Positions 15,480 to 24,021 of a stretch of 64,000 nucleotides of DNA are shown here, in pieces. The DNA comes from Halomonas sp. ALS9 (GTDB taxonomy: Bacteria > Pseudomonadota > Gammaproteobacteria > Pseudomonadales > Halomonadaceae): contig NZ_LXRG01000065.1 in the NCBI RefSeq assembly GCF_001651035.1, forward strand, positions 62,001 through 126,000, written 5' to 3'. The translations under genes and the position numbers were made by a program. The notes under the pieces are model-generated. The model had not been told where the DNA came from and did no database searches. It saw only the letters and a list, made by a program, of their open reading frames with translations. The stretch's first letter is position 1; every line of letters begins with the position of its first letter.

Positions 15480-18349
15480 TAGCGCGCCTCCAGCGCATCG
15501 CGCACTTCATCGCTGGTCGCTTGGGAAAGCGCGAGTTGAGCGCTGGCCTGGGCATCTGCAAAATCAAATTCGCGCAGGCGAGCCTTGACCAGCGGAATCT
15601 GCCGTGCGCTGACGGAAAGTTCGTCTACGCCAAGGCCGACCAACACTGGAATGGCCACGGCGTCAGAGGCTAACTCGCCGCACACGCCGACCCATTTACC
15701 TTGGGTGTGGGCAGCCGCCACGGTCATCTGAATCAAACGCAGCACCGCAGGGTGCAAACCATCGGCCTGGGCGGAAAGCTCCGGGTGGCCGCGGTCGATG
15801 GCCAGGGTGTACTGGGTTAGGTCGTTGGTGCCGACTGAGAAGAAGTCCACCTCGGCGGCTAGGCTTGGGGCTAACAGCGCGCTAGAGGGGATTTCAATCA
15901 TCACTCCAAGCTGTACGTCGGTGGCGCGCTGGGAAGTCGGAATCTCCTGGAGTAGGCGATCATAGATGAGTTTGACCGCGCGGAACTCGGCAATGTCTTT
16001 GACCATCGGCAGCATAATACGCAGAGGGCTGTCTTTGCCGGCCATCAACAGCGCGCGCAGCTGGGTTTCGAGCACTTCGGGCTGGGTCAGAGCCAGGCGA
16101 ATACCGCGCAGGCCCAGGAAGGGGTTGTCTTCCTGAGGCACCGGCCAGTAGGGCAGCGGTTTGTCGCCACCCACATCTAGCGTGCGGGCGACCAGCGGGC
16201 GGCCATCGAGGGCGTCAATCGCCTGGCGGTACTCGCTAACCTGAGTGGCTAAATCCGGGGCGCTGGCGTGGGCCATAAACAGGAATTCGGTACGTAGCAG
16301 GCCAACGGCCTCGGCGCCGCGCTCCACCGCATCGGCGGCGTGGGCGGTGTTGCCCAGATTAGCAGCGACTTCGACACGGTGCCCGTCGCGGGTTTGGGCG
16401 ATCTCAAAGCGGGTTTCCCAGGCATCGGCTTCGCGCTGTTGGAGGTCGAGCAACTGCTGTTCGGCGCGCTGCAGGCGCTCTTCGGAAGGCTGCGATGTGA
16501 CTCGGCCGCGTTCGCCGTCCAAAATCATCATGCTGGCGTTGTTGAGTGCCATTATTGCCTGGCCAGCGCCGACGACCGCAGGGATGCCTAGCGCGCGGGC
16601 CAGAATAGCGCTATGCGCCGTGGCGCCGCCGCGAACGGTGAGCAGGCCGCGCACACGGGAAGTATCCAGACGGGCCACATCGGAAGGGCCGATATCGTCC
16701 ATGACCAGAATGTAGGGGTGATCCGGCGGTTCCGGAAGTGTTACGTCGCACAGCACGCCTAGCACTCGTCGGCCTACGTCGCGCAAATCGGCGGCGCGTT
16801 CGGCCAACAGGCGATCGGCGAGCATTTCCTGGGCGTGGGCGGCGGTTTCAATGGCTTCCCACCAGCCTGCTTCGGCTGAGCGGCCTTCACGAATGGCATC
16901 CACTGCCGCATGATGGAGTTCGGGGTCGTCGAGCATCTCTTCGTGCATGGAGAGGATATCGGCGACTTCGCCACCGGGGGCCTTGCGCACCAAGCTTTCC
17001 AGTTGGGCGGCACCCTCTTTTAGCGCGCTGTTCAAACGGCTGATTTCGTGTTCAGCGTCGCTGGCGTGTTCGGCGTAGTCGAATTGCATCGGGCGAATGA
17101 CAAACACCGGCGCAATGGCCAAACCGGGGGAGGCGGCCACGCCCGCGTGGGGCGTGTCAGCCGCGAGGGGCTCGATATCCGCTTGGGCCGTGCTCGCTTG
17201 CGGGGTGCTGTCAAAGCCACCGTCAAAGGGCATTACTTTTTCTCCCAGACCCGATTCAACGGCTTCAGCAACGGCCTCAAGCGCTGCGCTCGCCTGCTCG
17301 CCTTCGGCTGAAAGTACCAGCCACTGGCCGCGCCGAGCGCCCAGGCCGATCACTTTGGTCAGGCTGGCGGCGGAAACCGGGGTGGCGCTGCCTTCTTCCA
17401 GGCGTGCCTGAATCGGCATGGCCTGGGCGCGAGCAACTTGCACCAACTGCTTGGCGGGGCGGGCGTGCAGGCCGTGGGGGTTAAGCACACGCACCCGGCG
17501 GGTCTGGGTGCTGGCGGTCTCGCCTGCCAGGGTGGCCAGTAGTTGAGCGCTGGTTTTGCCCACTAAGCTTTGGCTTTCGCCGTTGTCTAATACCTCCATT
17601 AGCTGTTCTAAAAGCGTTCGGTGGGCATCGCCGTGGGCGGCCAGGCAGAACAACGCATGCACTGGATGACCAGCGCTTTCCAGGCTCTGCTCCGCTGGCG
17701 TAGCGACCCCCAGCGCGGGCTGGTTAACGCCCTGGGCGCTGCTTGCCAGCCACAGTCCTTTACCTAACCAAGTTGGCTGTGCCGCGGCGACGGCGGTAAT
17801 AAAGCGGTTATCGACACAACCGCTTTGGCGTAAGCGGGCGGCCGCGGCTAAAACGAGCTCTTGTGGATCGCGGGCGGGAAAGTTGACGCATAGGGTGTCG
17901 GCGTCCAGGCGCGGCTCTAATGCGGGTTTGGAAAGCAGCCGAGCAACATCTGCCGCGGAAGTGGCACTGGCCAACTGCTCTGAAACGCCCTCTTTGTCGA
18001 GTACGTGGGTCAGCTGGCGCAGAATATCCAGGTGTTCATCGTTTTGAGCCGCAATCGTTACCAGTACGTGAACCTGCTGGCCGTCGTGCCACTCAACCCC
18101 TTGGGGAAACTGCAGTACGCGCACGCCCGTTTGCTTTACATACTGGCGGCTTTCCGGCGTACCGTGGGGTATCGCAATGGCGTTGCCTAAAAACGTTGAG
18201 GACTGCGCCTCGCGGGCATGTAGGCCGTCGCGGTACTCGGCCTCAACCAAGCCGGCGTCAACCAGCGCCTCAGCGGCACTGTCGAGCGCGGTTTGCCAGC
18301 TGTCGGCGTTGCGGCCTAGCAAGATGTCATTGGGGCCGAGTGTCAACAT
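15479..18349 (-). CDS. fruB: Fructose PTS EIIA-HPr-EI fusion protein
   Basis: Cytoplasmic multiphosphoryl transfer protein, 956 aa, that carries phosphate from phosphoenolpyruvate to FruA by itself. Order: EIIA (residues 1-145, His62 in IPHGT), a second EIIA-like stretch without the His motif (about 150-275), HPr (His295 in GLHARP), and enzyme I (from about 403; phosphorylated His579 in GGATAHSAILAR, PEP-site CGELASD near the end). The start is ATG 18349 with GGAG eight bases upstream; the frame is open 228 bases further upstream, but that stretch is the promoter region and contains the likely FruR operator. First gene of fruBKA, divergent from fruR. The length and order match the Pseudomonas type rather than the enterobacterial FruB. 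Confidence 0.96.
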   Translation of the reverse strand: MLTLGPNDILLGRNADSWQTALDSAAEALVDAGLVEAEYRDGLHAREAQSSTFLGNAIAIPHGTPESRQYVKQTGVRVLQFPQGVEWHDGQQVHVLVTIAAQNDEHLDILRQLTHVLDKEGVSEQLASATSAADVARLLSKPALEPRLDADTLCVNFPARDPQELVLAAAARLRQSGCVDNRFITAVAAAQPTWLGKGLWLASSAQGVNQPALGVATPAEQSLESAGHPVHALFCLAAHGDAHRTLLEQLMEVLDNGESQSLVGKTSAQLLATLAGETASTQTRRVRVLNPHGLHARPAKQLVQVARAQAMPIQARLEEGSATPVSAASLTKVIGLGARRGQWLVLSAEGEQASAALEAVAEAVESGLGEKVMPFDGGFDSTPQASTAQADIEPLAADTPHAGVAASPGLAIAPVFVIRPMQFDYAEHASDAEHEISRLNSALKEGAAQLESLVRKAPGGEVADILSMHEEMLDDPELHHAAVDAIREGRSAEAGWWEAIETAAHAQEMLADRLLAERAADLRDVGRRVLGVLCDVTLPEPPDHPYILVMDDIGPSDVARLDTSRVRGLLTVRGGATAHSAILARALGIPAVVGAGQAIMALNNASMMILDGERGRVTSQPSEERLQRAEQQLLDLQQREADAWETRFEIAQTRDGHRVEVAANLGNTAHAADAVERGAEAVGLLRTEFLFMAHASAPDLATQVSEYRQAIDALDGRPLVARTLDVGGDKPLPYWPVPQEDNPFLGLRGIRLALTQPEVLETQLRALLMAGKDSPLRIMLPMVKDIAEFRAVKLIYDRLLQEIPTSQRATDVQLGVMIEIPSSALLAPSLAAEVDFFSVGTNDLTQYTLAIDRGHPELSAQADGLHPAVLRLIQMTVAAAHTQGKWVGVCGELASDAVAIPVLVGLGVDELSVSARQIPLVKARLREFDFADAQASAQLALSQATSDEVRDALEAR

Positions 18350-18431
18350 AGGTGTCTCCGTGTAGAACCATAGTCGTAGCGCATCGAAGTGAGCTAGATG
18401 AATCTTCTCATCTGTGTATAGTTGGCTATGC

Positions 18432-18443
18432 TGAATCGATTCA
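18432..18443. promoter_or_regulatory. Likely FruR operator between fruB and fruR
   Basis: TGAATCGATTCA, a perfect 12-bp palindrome, lies in the 184 bp between the divergent fruB and fruR starts. It matches the Cra/FruR half-site logic (TGAAWC) seen in enterobacteria and pseudomonads. One site could serve both promoters. Relief by fructose 1-phosphate is expected from the family. Confidence 0.6.
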
Positions 18444-18533
18444 CTGAATGACACAAGGTTTGTGCTTTTAGACTTTGGTCTGGTAGGCGCTAACTTGCTG
18501 ATAAACTGCTCGATCACACCGAGGGGGAACCGC

Positions 18534-19511
18534 ATGACACTTGCCGATATTGCCCGGCTAGCCGGCGTCTCGCGCACGACCGCTAGTTACGTGATTAATG
18601 GCCAGGCCGAGCAGCGACGCATTAGCGCAGCCACCATCGATAAGGTGATGGCAGTGGTGCGCCAACACCGCTACCACATTGACCCCCAGGCGGCTGCGCT
18701 GCGCCGGGGCGCAAGCCGCTTGCTGGGGCTTATCGTGCCAGATCTGGAGAACATCAGTTACGCCCGGCTAGCCAAGCGCCTAGAGCGTGGCGCTCGGGAG
18801 AAGGGGTATCAGCTGTTGATCGTCAGCTCAGATGACTGCGCAGAGAGTGAACGAACGCTCGCCTTGGCGCTACGTGCCCAGCGCTGCGAAGTATTGATCA
18901 CCGCCAGTTGCCTGCCTAGCGACGACACTTTTTATGCCGACCTGGTCGATGAGGGCTGGTGCGTGGTGGGCATGGACCGTGGCCTTAATCCGGCCCGTTT
19001 TGCCAGTGTGGTGAGTAACGACCAGGAGGCGGCTAAGACGTTGACGCGCTCGGTAATTGGCGAGGCAACACAGCGTGTGGCGTGGTTAGAGGCGATGCCG
19101 GATCTGTCGGTGAGTCGCGAACGGCGGGCGGGCTTTCAGGCGGCGCTTAAAGGTACTGCTATTGAGCCGCTTTATCTCACCGGATCGCACTATGAGCGCA
19201 GCGAGGGGGCACGTTTAGCAGCACAGCTGTTAGACCAGCAGGGCGGCGCTGATGCGCTGGTGACTGGCTCTTACACACTGATGGAAGGGGTGTTTGATGT
19301 GTTCTTGGAACGTGGCGGCTTGCCGGAGAATATTCGTCTGGCCACCTTTGGCGACCACCGGCTGCTGGATTTCCTGCCTCAGCCCGTTAACTCGGCGCTG
19401 CAAGATTACGACCGTATCGCCGAGTTAACACTGCGCTGTGCCCTAGCCGCCATGAGCGGTCATTATGAAAGTGGACTGCAGGTTGTGGCTCGCCACCTGC
19501 ACCGGCGTTAA
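18534..19511 (+). CDS. fruR: FruR/Cra, LacI-family fructose repressor
   Basis: LacI-family regulator, 325 aa, with the N-terminal HTH and hinge MTLADIARLAGVSRTTASYVINGQ typical of FruR/Cra, where the second helix reads SRTTASYV. A periplasmic-binding-like effector domain follows from residue 60. It senses fructose 1-phosphate or 1,6-bisphosphate in related organisms. ATG 18534 has GAGGGGG upstream; the 72 bases of open frame before it are in the operator region. It is divergent from fruBKA and its last four bases overlap the end of mgsA on the other strand. Whether it is local (as in Pseudomonas) or global (as Cra in E. coli) cannot be told; no second TGAATCGATTCA was noticed in the window. 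Confidence 0.92.
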   Translation: MTLADIARLAGVSRTTASYVINGQAEQRRISAATIDKVMAVVRQHRYHIDPQAAALRRGASRLLGLIVPDLENISYARLAKRLERGAREKGYQLLIVSSDDCAESERTLALALRAQRCEVLITASCLPSDDTFYADLVDEGWCVVGMDRGLNPARFASVVSNDQEAAKTLTRSVIGEATQRVAWLEAMPDLSVSRERRAGFQAALKGTAIEPLYLTGSHYERSEGARLAAQLLDQQGGADALVTGSYTLMEGVFDVFLERGGLPENIRLATFGDHRLLDFLPQPVNSALQDYDRIAELTLRCALAAMSGHYESGLQVVARHLHRR

Positions 19512-19984
19512 ACCGTGCGTGCCTGGGCCCAGGCGGCTGCATCCGGTATCGACATGTCGTAGCTCTCGCTCAAGTAGGGCGAGGAGAGCAGGAAGTCGGC
19601 GCTCGCCGCATTGCAGGCAACCGGCACATTCCACAGCGCCGCTAAACGCAGCAGCGCTTTGACATCCGGGTCGTGGGGCTGGGGTGAGAAAGGATCCCAA
19701 AAGAAGATCAGCACATCTAACTGCTGCTCGGCAATCCGTGCGCCAATCTGCTGGTCACCGCCCAAGGGCCCGCTCATTAGGCCCTCGACTTCTAACCCTA
19801 ACGCGGTCTTAAGCCGCTTAGACGTAGTGCCCGTGCCAATCAGTTCGTGCTGGCTTAGCGTATCCTGCCAGCGGGTTGCCCACTCCAGCATCTCAGTTTT
19901 TTTACCATCATGGGCAATCAGCGCAATGCGCTTGCGCGCTTGCAGGGTTCGGATAGCCTGACGGGGCGGTTGTGCGTCACTCAT
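19508..19984 (-). CDS. mgsA: Methylglyoxal synthase
   Basis: Converts dihydroxyacetone phosphate to methylglyoxal and phosphate, a bypass used when sugar phosphates build up. 158 aa, family length about 150. Key parts: IALIAHDGKKTEML (residues 20-33), the phosphate-binding and catalytic SGPLGGDQQIGARI (Asp77 catalytic) and FFWDPFSPQPHDPDVKALLR (His104, Asp107). ATG 19984 follows GAGGAAAGTG. It overlaps fruR tail to tail by four bases and lies 75 bp downstream of pyk on the same strand, among genes that set triose phosphate flux. Confidence 0.96.
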   Translation of the reverse strand: MSDAQPPRQAIRTLQARKRIALIAHDGKKTEMLEWATRWQDTLSQHELIGTGTTSKRLKTALGLEVEGLMSGPLGGDQQIGARIAEQQLDVLIFFWDPFSPQPHDPDVKALLRLAALWNVPVACNAASADFLLSSPYLSESYDMSIPDAAAWAQARTV

Positions 19985-20059
19985 ATCGTCACTTTCCTCT
20001 TGGTTGTTTTGCTTTTGAAAGGTCGCTAAAGATTAAAGCTCGCTACAGAGGTTAGCCCG

Positions 20060-21580
20060 TTACTCGCTATCCAAGGCAAGGCTTTTCATCGTGTTGGTGC
20101 CGCCATGAGCGTTCATATGGTCGCCACGGGTCAGAATGACATGCTCGCCAGGGTGGATAAATCCCTGTGCCTGCAGGCGCTTCAAGGCCTCTTGGTTGAG
20201 ATTGGTAGGATCCATGTCGGTGGTGTCGAAAGGTATTGAGACAACGCCGCGATAGAGCGCCATGCGCCGTTGGGCGATAGGGTTATGGGCTAAGCCGACA
20301 ATGGGCAGGCCGGAGCGAATCCGCGAAGCGATTAAAGGCGTATAGCCGGTTGCTGTCATGCAGGCGATGGCGCTGACGCCGGATAGATGGTTCGCCGCAT
20401 ACATTGCTGATAGCGCAATGGTTTCATCGATACGCTCGAAGCCTTCATGAATGCGGTGGCCTGACTCCTGGGCCATGCGTTCACGCTCGGCACCCAGGCA
20501 AACGCGATCCATCGCTTCAATGGTTTCCACCGGATAATCACCCGCGGCGGTCTCTGCTGACAGCATCACTGCATCGGTGGCGTCGAGCACCGCGTTGGCC
20601 ACGTCAAAGACTTCGGCGCGGGTAGGTAGCGGCGACTCAATCATCGACTCCATCATCTGAGTAGCGGTGATTACCGCACGATTAAGAGTGCGAGCATGTT
20701 TAATAATGCGCTTCTGGGTGCCAATCAACGCCGCGTCGCCAATCTCAACGCCCAGGTCGCCCCTGGCCACCATGACGGCCTCTGAGGCTTCGATAATGCC
20801 ATCCAGGGTGGCGTCGTCGGCAACCGCCTCAGCGCGTTCGAGCTTAGCCACCAGGCCAATCTCTTTACCGGCTTCGCCAAGCAGTTCGCGGGCTTCCTGC
20901 ATATCCGCGGCGTTGCGTGGGAAGGAGACCGCTAGATAGTCAACGCCGATCTCGATAGCGGTTTTCAGGTCGGCCTTATCTTTCTCCGTGAGGGCAGGCG
21001 CGGATAGACCGCCGCCCTGTTTGTTAATGCCTTTATTGTTGGAGAGCTTGCCGCCCACGTGAACCCGGGTGTGGACTTCCTGTCCAATCACACGAGTGAC
21101 ATCCAAAACCAAACGGCCGTCGTCGAGCAATAGGCGGTCGCCTTCAATGACATCCTCAGGCAGGGTTTGGTAGTCGCAGCCAACGCGCTCTGCGGTACCG
21201 CTGTTGGCGTCCAGCGCCATGTCCAAGACAAATGGCTGGCCGACATCGAGTTTGACGGCGCCTCCAATAAAGCGCGCAATACGAATTTTCGGCCCCTGTA
21301 GGTCGCCCAGCGCCGCAACGCTGCGACCAAGTCGCTCGGCGATCTCGCGCACCTCGCCTAAGCGGCGGCGGTGGTCATCTGCCGAGCCGTGGGAGAAGTT
21401 AAGCCGCACCACATCCACACCGGCTTTGAGCATCGCTTCCAGCACGCCGGGGCGATCGCTGGCGGGGCCGAGGGTGGCAACGATTTTAGTGCGCCGTAGC
21501 GGGGTATGTAAGTTGGTAGCGGTGTTCGGAAGAGGGGCAGTAGACGTCTGGGCTGCTGTGTTCGAGGTAGCATTTGTCAC
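20060..21580 (-). CDS. pyk: Pyruvate kinase
   Basis: Turns phosphoenolpyruvate and ADP into pyruvate and ATP. 506 aa from GTG 21580, which has AAGGAG nine bases upstream; a TTG 36 bases earlier has no ribosome site. Seen: RRTKIVATLGPAS (about residue 30), the substrate loop VRLNFSHG, the active-site KLERAEAV and MVARGDLGVEIG, and a C-terminal domain with GDHMNAHGGTNTMK. The long Ala/Thr-rich N-terminus (residues 1-27) is unusual. It may be the pykA-type enzyme, regulated by AMP or sugar phosphates, but the class cannot be settled by eye. Divergent from gap, with a HexR-like site between them. Confidence 0.95.
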   Translation of the reverse strand: MTNATSNTAAQTSTAPLPNTATNLHTPLRRTKIVATLGPASDRPGVLEAMLKAGVDVVRLNFSHGSADDHRRRLGEVREIAERLGRSVAALGDLQGPKIRIARFIGGAVKLDVGQPFVLDMALDANSGTAERVGCDYQTLPEDVIEGDRLLLDDGRLVLDVTRVIGQEVHTRVHVGGKLSNNKGINKQGGGLSAPALTEKDKADLKTAIEIGVDYLAVSFPRNAADMQEARELLGEAGKEIGLVAKLERAEAVADDATLDGIIEASEAVMVARGDLGVEIGDAALIGTQKRIIKHARTLNRAVITATQMMESMIESPLPTRAEVFDVANAVLDATDAVMLSAETAAGDYPVETIEAMDRVCLGAERERMAQESGHRIHEGFERIDETIALSAMYAANHLSGVSAIACMTATGYTPLIASRIRSGLPIVGLAHNPIAQRRMALYRGVVSIPFDTTDMDPTNLNQEALKRLQAQGFIHPGEHVILTRGDHMNAHGGTNTMKSLALDSE

Positions 21581-21646
21581 GAGAGCGCTCTCCTTATACA
21601 AGGGTATTGTTGGCAATTTAGTATTGGACTACGATAGCGTTTATAT

Positions 21647-21661
21647 AGTAATTTTACTACA
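21647..21661. promoter_or_regulatory. HexR-like site upstream of pyk
   Basis: On the minus strand TGTAGTAAAATTACT fits TGTAR-N5-YTACA except for the last base, and matches the zwf site in 14 of 15 positions. It lies 67-81 bp before the pyk GTG, in the pyk-gap divergent region. Confidence 0.5.
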
Positions 21662-21733
21662 TATTGGATTTCTACTAGCCTTTTGGGGCGGTTAAAACGC
21701 TATTTATCGGCCTCATGACGCTTAAATACGTAT

Positions 21734-21756
21734 TTTTAGTAATTTTTTTACTAAAA
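21734..21756. promoter_or_regulatory. A/T-rich palindrome upstream of gap
   Basis: Arms TTTTAGTAA and TTACTAAAA are perfect inverted copies separated by five T. It lies 38-60 bp before the gap ATG. The spacing does not fit the HexR pattern, so it may be an operator for another regulator or part of the promoter. Confidence 0.35.
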
Positions 21757-21793
21757 GTACTTTTCATCATTATTGGTCAATTGAGGAGCTATC

Positions 21794-22798
21794 ATGACAA
21801 TAAGAGTTGCGATTAACGGATTTGGCCGTATTGGCCGCAACGTGTTGCGCGCCCTTTACGAAAACAGCTACCGTGACCGCGTTCAGGTGGTTGCCATTAA
21901 CGATCTAGGCGATCCCTCGCTAAATTCCCACCTGCTGCGTCACGACACCGTGCATGGTCACTTTCCTTTTAAAGTAGAACATGATGCCGAGAGCATCACG
22001 GTGGATGGTGATCGTATCGCCATCTCCTCAGAGCGTGACCCGTCACAGTTGCCTTGGGCATCAATGAATATTGATTTGGTGATGGAGTGCACTGGGTTAT
22101 TCACCAAGCGTGCGGCGGCGGCTAAGCATATCGAAGCAGGCGCAAAGCGCGTGCTGATTTCTGCTCCTAGTCCTGATGCCGATGCGATGATCGTTTATGG
22201 TGTCAATGAAGGTGTGTTGACCGCTGAAGATACCGTTGTCTCTAACGCTTCCTGCACCACCAACTGCTTAGCACCGGTAGCGAAAGCCATAAACGATGTT
22301 GTGGGTATCGAAAACGGTTTGATGACCACCGTGCACGCTTACACCAATGATCAAAACCTGTCGGATGTTTACCACACTGACCCCTACCGGGCGCGCAGTG
22401 CCACCCACTCGATGATCCCGACTAAAACCGGCGCTGCCGCGGCGGTAGGCATTGTATTGCCGGAGCTGGCGGGTAAGTTCGATGGTCTTGCAGTTCGTGT
22501 GCCGGTGATCAACGTTTCGCTGGTGGATCTCACGTTTACCGCCGGACGTGATACCACCAAAGAAGAGATCAACGCCATCGTTGAGAAGGCTGCCGCCAAC
22601 TCGCCGGTTTTGGCCGTTAATGCCGAGCCGCTGGTGTCTATCGACTTCAACCACGATGCTAACTCGTCGACCTTTGATGCCAACCACACCCGCGTGAATG
22701 GCCGCCTGGTTAAAATCATGGCCTGGTACGACAACGAGTGGGGCTTCTCCAACCGTATGCTGGATACCGCACTGGCGATGCAGGCGACGGCTAAATAA
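21794..22798 (+). CDS. gap: Glyceraldehyde-3-phosphate dehydrogenase, type I
   Basis: Oxidises and phosphorylates glyceraldehyde 3-phosphate to 1,3-bisphosphoglycerate. 334 aa, standard length. NAD-binding GFGRIGR (residues 9-15), Asp37 in INDL favouring NAD over NADP, catalytic Cys154 in SNASCTTNC and His181 in TVHAYTND, and the C-terminal [15 protein letters not shown] 21794 has TGAGGAGCT upstream. It ends only seven bases before the end of the convergent LacI-family gene, with no terminator between them. The KDPG split in the Entner-Doudoroff route yields its substrate. Confidence 0.97.
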   Translation: MTIRVAINGFGRIGRNVLRALYENSYRDRVQVVAINDLGDPSLNSHLLRHDTVHGHFPFKVEHDAESITVDGDRIAISSERDPSQLPWASMNIDLVMECTGLFTKRAAAAKHIEAGAKRVLISAPSPDADAMIVYGVNEGVLTAEDTVVSNASCTTNCLAPVAKAINDVVGIENGLMTTVHAYTNDQNLSDVYHTDPYRARSATHSMIPTKTGAAAAVGIVLPELAGKFDGLAVRVPVINVSLVDLTFTAGRDTTKEEINAIVEKAAANSPVLAVNAEPLVSIDFNHDANSSTFDANHTRVNGRLVKIMAWYDNEWGFSNRMLDTALAMQATAK

Positions 22799-22805
22799 CG
22801 CCTTC

Positions 22806-23855
22806 CTAAGGGCAGGTATCGCCCAGCAGCAGCTCCGTTTGCAGCAGCTGTTGGGCAAGGGGCACGCGGCCAAGAATCATCTGTGCTGCGATCCGCCCCT
22901 TCCCCCCACTATCCTGACGTACCGTGGTTAAGCGCGGTGCGCGGTACTGACCTTCGGCAATACCATCAAAGCCAGTAATGCGTAGCTCTTCCGGTACGCG
23001 AATACCGCGCTGTTCGGCGAGCGTTAGCGCCGTCAGCGCAATGCGGTCAGACATGCACAGCAGCAGGTCTGGCCGCTGTTCGATGGGCTGGTCGAGAATC
23101 TCGGCAATTACCGGCGAGCACACTTCGAAGGTATTCTCCTCGATATTCCATAGTGGCACCTGTTCTGCATCCATACCTTGCTTATTGAGTGCGTCATGAA
23201 AGCCCTCAAGGCGGGCGCGGCTGATCGTGCTGGTGTTGGGCAGCAAGGTATGCTCGGGGGTTACTCGGCCGTTGCAGACCTCTTTGGTTAAGCGCAGGTT
23301 GATGATTGCCGGACGTTTGGGCAATAGGCTCAGCGCATGCCGGGCGATTTTATAGCTGGCAGCGGTATCGTCGATATGCACCGTTGGGCAGCCTTCTATA
23401 TCAAAATCAACGGATACCAAATTACGCTGGGCAGGCAGTTCATCAAGCAGTTTGTTGTTGGGCATTAGCCCATAGACGATAAAGCCATCGGCGATATTGG
23501 CCGAGCCCGGTGGTTGGGAGGCGTGGCCGCGACCCGGCAATAGCAGCATCGTATGGCCGTGGGCATCAAGGACTTCGGCGACCCCGGAGAGAAACTCGCT
23601 GGCCACGGCGTCGTTCAAGCTGTAGGTAAGGCTTTCGGCAAGAATGACCGCAATGATCCGCGAGCGGCCGGTTCGCAGGCTGCGCGCTTTGGCGTCAGGG
23701 CCGCTGTAACCCAACCGTTTAGCCTGTTTGAGTATCCGTTCGCGTAGGGCGGGAGAGAGCTGATCCGGGCGGTTAAAGGCATTGGAAATCGTCGCCGTGG
23801 AGACGTTGAGTTCCTGCGCAAGATCCTTGAGTGTCATTCGGCGCTGATCAGTCAC
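22806..23855 (-). CDS. LacI-family repressor of the alpha-glucoside operon
   Basis: 349 aa: a LacI HTH and hinge (MTLKDLAQELNVSTATISNAFN, residues 7-28), then a sugar-binding domain. The GTG at 23855 follows AAGGAC; an ATG at 23837 is an alternative. It is the distal member of a run of same-strand genes (binding protein, two permeases, alpha-glucosidase, ATPase, repressor) in the order of rhizobial aglEFGAK with aglR, and is therefore the likely owner of the three TTAATCGATTAA-type palindromes upstream of that operon. A hairpin lies between it and the ATPase gene, so it may be expressed separately. Confidence 0.88.
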   Translation of the reverse strand: MTDQRRMTLKDLAQELNVSTATISNAFNRPDQLSPALRERILKQAKRLGYSGPDAKARSLRTGRSRIIAVILAESLTYSLNDAVASEFLSGVAEVLDAHGHTMLLLPGRGHASQPPGSANIADGFIVYGLMPNNKLLDELPAQRNLVSVDFDIEGCPTVHIDDTAASYKIARHALSLLPKRPAIINLRLTKEVCNGRVTPEHTLLPNTSTISRARLEGFHDALNKQGMDAEQVPLWNIEENTFEVCSPVIAEILDQPIEQRPDLLLCMSDRIALTALTLAEQRGIRVPEELRITGFDGIAEGQYRAPRLTTVRQDSGGKGRIAAQMILGRVPLAQQLLQTELLLGDTCP

Positions 23856-23919
23856 AATGTGTCCTTAGCAGGCTATTTTTTAATAATTGAAGGCTTAGCT
23901 ATTTAAAAGGCGCGTTAGA

Positions 23920-23990
23920 TAAAATCGACCCGCTGGGTGCTGCCTCTCCCCATGATAAGCGAAGGGGAGGTTAGGCACACACAGCGGGTC
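23920..23990 (-). terminator. Large hairpin after the ABC ATPase gene
   Basis: Arms GACCCGCTG (23927-23935) and CAGCGGGTC (23982-23990) enclose a second hairpin (TGCCT with AGGCA, CCCC with GGGG). On the minus strand GATTTTATC follows, so it can terminate or attenuate the alpha-glucoside operon before the repressor gene. Confidence 0.65.
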
Positions 23991-24021
23991 GGTAATGCGG
24001 GTATCTTGGTTGTCTCGTGAG

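Noticed and set aside
21734..21756. HexR site before gap
   Set aside because: The palindrome has the wrong arm spacing for TGTAR-N5-YTACA.
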